This document shows positions 32,934-33,769 of a DNA stretch of 33,769 bases, piece by piece (within the stretch, counting starts at the first letter, position 1; every line of letters begins with the position of its first letter). Origin of the DNA: Allosalinactinospora lopnorensis (GTDB lineage: Bacteria; Actinomycetota; Actinomycetes; Streptosporangiales; Streptosporangiaceae); assembly GCF_000981225.1 (NCBI RefSeq), contig NZ_LAJC01000067.1:1-33769 (forward strand). Reading direction: 5' to 3'. The notes beneath the pieces were generated by a model. That model saw only the letters and a program-made list of their open reading frames with translations. It ran no database searches and was not told the DNA's origin. The position numbers were made by a program, and so were the translations under genes.

Positions 32934-33764
32934 TCAGCCCGCCGCCATGGTGAGGACCGCGGCGCCGTTCACCCTGTCGGCGGCGAGGTCGGCGAGAGCC
33001 TGGTCGGCCCGGTCGAAGGGGTAGGGCGTGACGGCCACGCGCGGCGGGTGACGCCGGGCGATGGCGAGCAGGGCGCGGCCGTCGGCGCGGGTGTTGGCGG
33101 TGACACTGCGCACGGTTCGTTCCTGGAACAGGTGCTCCTGGTAGTTCAGCGCGGGGATGTCGCTCAGGTGGATGCCGGCGATGGCGAGCGTGCCCCCGCG
33201 GTCCAGGGCGCGCAGAGCCGCCGGGACGAGTTCACCGGCCGGTGCGAACAGGATCGCGGAGTCGAGGGGTTCGGGCGGTTTCGCGTCGGCGGCGCCGGCG
33301 GAGGCGCAGCCCAGTTCGAGCGCGAGCTTCCGCGCGGCGGCCGAACGGGTCATGACGTGCACCACGGCACCTTGCGCGAGCGCGACCTGCGCGGTCAGGT
33401 GCGCCGAAGCGCCGAAGCCGTAGACGCCGAGCCGCCCGCCTTCGGGCGGCTCGGCGCGGCGCAGCGCCCGGTAGCCGATGATGCCGGCGCACAGCAGCGG
33501 GGCCAGGGGCGCGGCATCGGCGTCCTCGGGCAGCGGGTACACGTAGCGCTCGTCGGCGGTCAGGTACTCGGCGTACCCGCCGTTGGCGTCCCACCCGGTG
33601 TAGGTGGCGGCGGGGCAGAGGTTCTCCATGCCCCGCTGGCAGTATCGGCAGTGCCCGCACGTGGAGCGCAGCCAGGCGACCCCCACCCGCGCGCCCGCGG
33701 TGACCTCCCGCACCTCGGGACCGCGGTCGACGACGCGGCCGACGACCTCGTGGCCGGGGGGCGG
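32934..33764 (-). CDS. zinc-dependent alcohol dehydrogenase (5' end outside window or disrupted)
   Basis: A medium-chain dehydrogenase missing its N-terminus. [10 protein letters not shown] and the structural zinc site [15 protein letters not shown] are visible, with the later catalytic-zinc Cys in [12 protein letters not shown]. The NAD(P) fold motif is [20 protein letters not shown]. Next to the window edge the frame meets a TGA at 33765-33767, beside a six-C run (on the coding strand). A start at the ATG/GTG around 33713 would remove the zinc-domain start, so I think the run has a length error or the true gene continues in another frame outside the window. Confidence 0.75.
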   Translation of the reverse strand, partial: PPPGHEVVGRVVDRGPEVREVTAGARVGVAWLRSTCGHCRYCQRGMENLCPAATYTGWDANGGYAEYLTADERYVYPLPEDADAAPLAPLLCAGIIGYRALRRAEPPEGGRLGVYGFGASAHLTAQVALAQGAVVHVMTRSAAARKLALELGCASAGAADAKPPEPLDSAILFAPAGELVPAALRALDRGGTLAIAGIHLSDIPALNYQEHLFQERTVRSVTANTRADGRALLAIARRHPPRVAVTPYPFDRADQALADLAADRVNGAAVLTMAAG

Positions 33765-33769
33765 TCAGC

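Noticed and set aside
1-33769. Insertion sequences, integrases, tRNA genes or attachment sites
   Set aside because: I looked for transposase or recombinase motifs, tRNA cloverleafs and long direct repeats and saw none that I could support.

Overview
The window is high-GC DNA with dense coding on both strands and third-codon-position GC bias. Several markers are typical of filamentous Actinobacteria: SapA-like secreted proteins, a WhiJ/DUF397/RsbW-like locus, GTG and TTG starts, and GTGA/ATGA gene overlaps. I infer an actinomycete, perhaps of the Nocardiopsis/Streptomonospora kind. No rRNA, tRNA, CRISPR array, phage gene or transposase was seen.

Region 1 (1-5652) is a molybdenum hydroxylase locus. 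It holds the end of a CoxE-like VWA protein, then coxS-coxL-coxM-coxG with overlapping starts and stops and a strong terminator hairpin. The large subunit carries the form II active-site motif AYRGAGR, so it is CO-dehydrogenase-like but not the form I enzyme. coxG is split by a one-base loss. Region 2 (5735-7718) has a Phd/RelE-type toxin-antitoxin pair and a methyltransferase divergent from a frameshifted MerR regulator whose promoter has a MerR-style 20-bp spacer. Region 3 (7719-11000) is a block of small secreted proteins: two tandem SapA-like genes, a third SapA-like remnant, a frameshifted secreted protein and a beta/gamma-crystallin-like secreted protein.

Region 4 (11018-12971) holds a nuclease-like hypothetical protein divergent from a two-gene unit of unknown function: a small membrane protein and a protein with DL-rich repeats and a C-terminal VRWS...TRWP motif. 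Region 5 (13051-14844) is a WhiJ-type developmental regulator locus. Region 6 (14879-18111) has an alpha/beta hydrolase, a GlxA/AraC-type regulator and a frameshifted ltrA.

Region 7 (18282-30352) is a large catabolic cluster. A minus-strand operon reads: lipoprotein binding protein, ABC ATPase, ABC permease, IlvD/Edd dehydratase, FAD-dependent oxidoreductase, AcnX large subunit, AcnX small subunit. An IclR regulator lies upstream of it, and a divergent DctPQM TRAP transporter lies beyond that. It looks like uptake and dehydration of a hydroxylated organic acid or amino acid whose identity the sequence does not give. Region 8 (30468-33769) has a frameshifted TMEM175-like channel, a FetAB-type ABC pair and the 3' part of a zinc alcohol dehydrogenase.

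Six otherwise normal genes are each broken by loss of one base. Five of the six breakpoints lie beside a GATC. This points to systematic consensus errors, perhaps at a modified GATC, more than to six independent pseudogenes.
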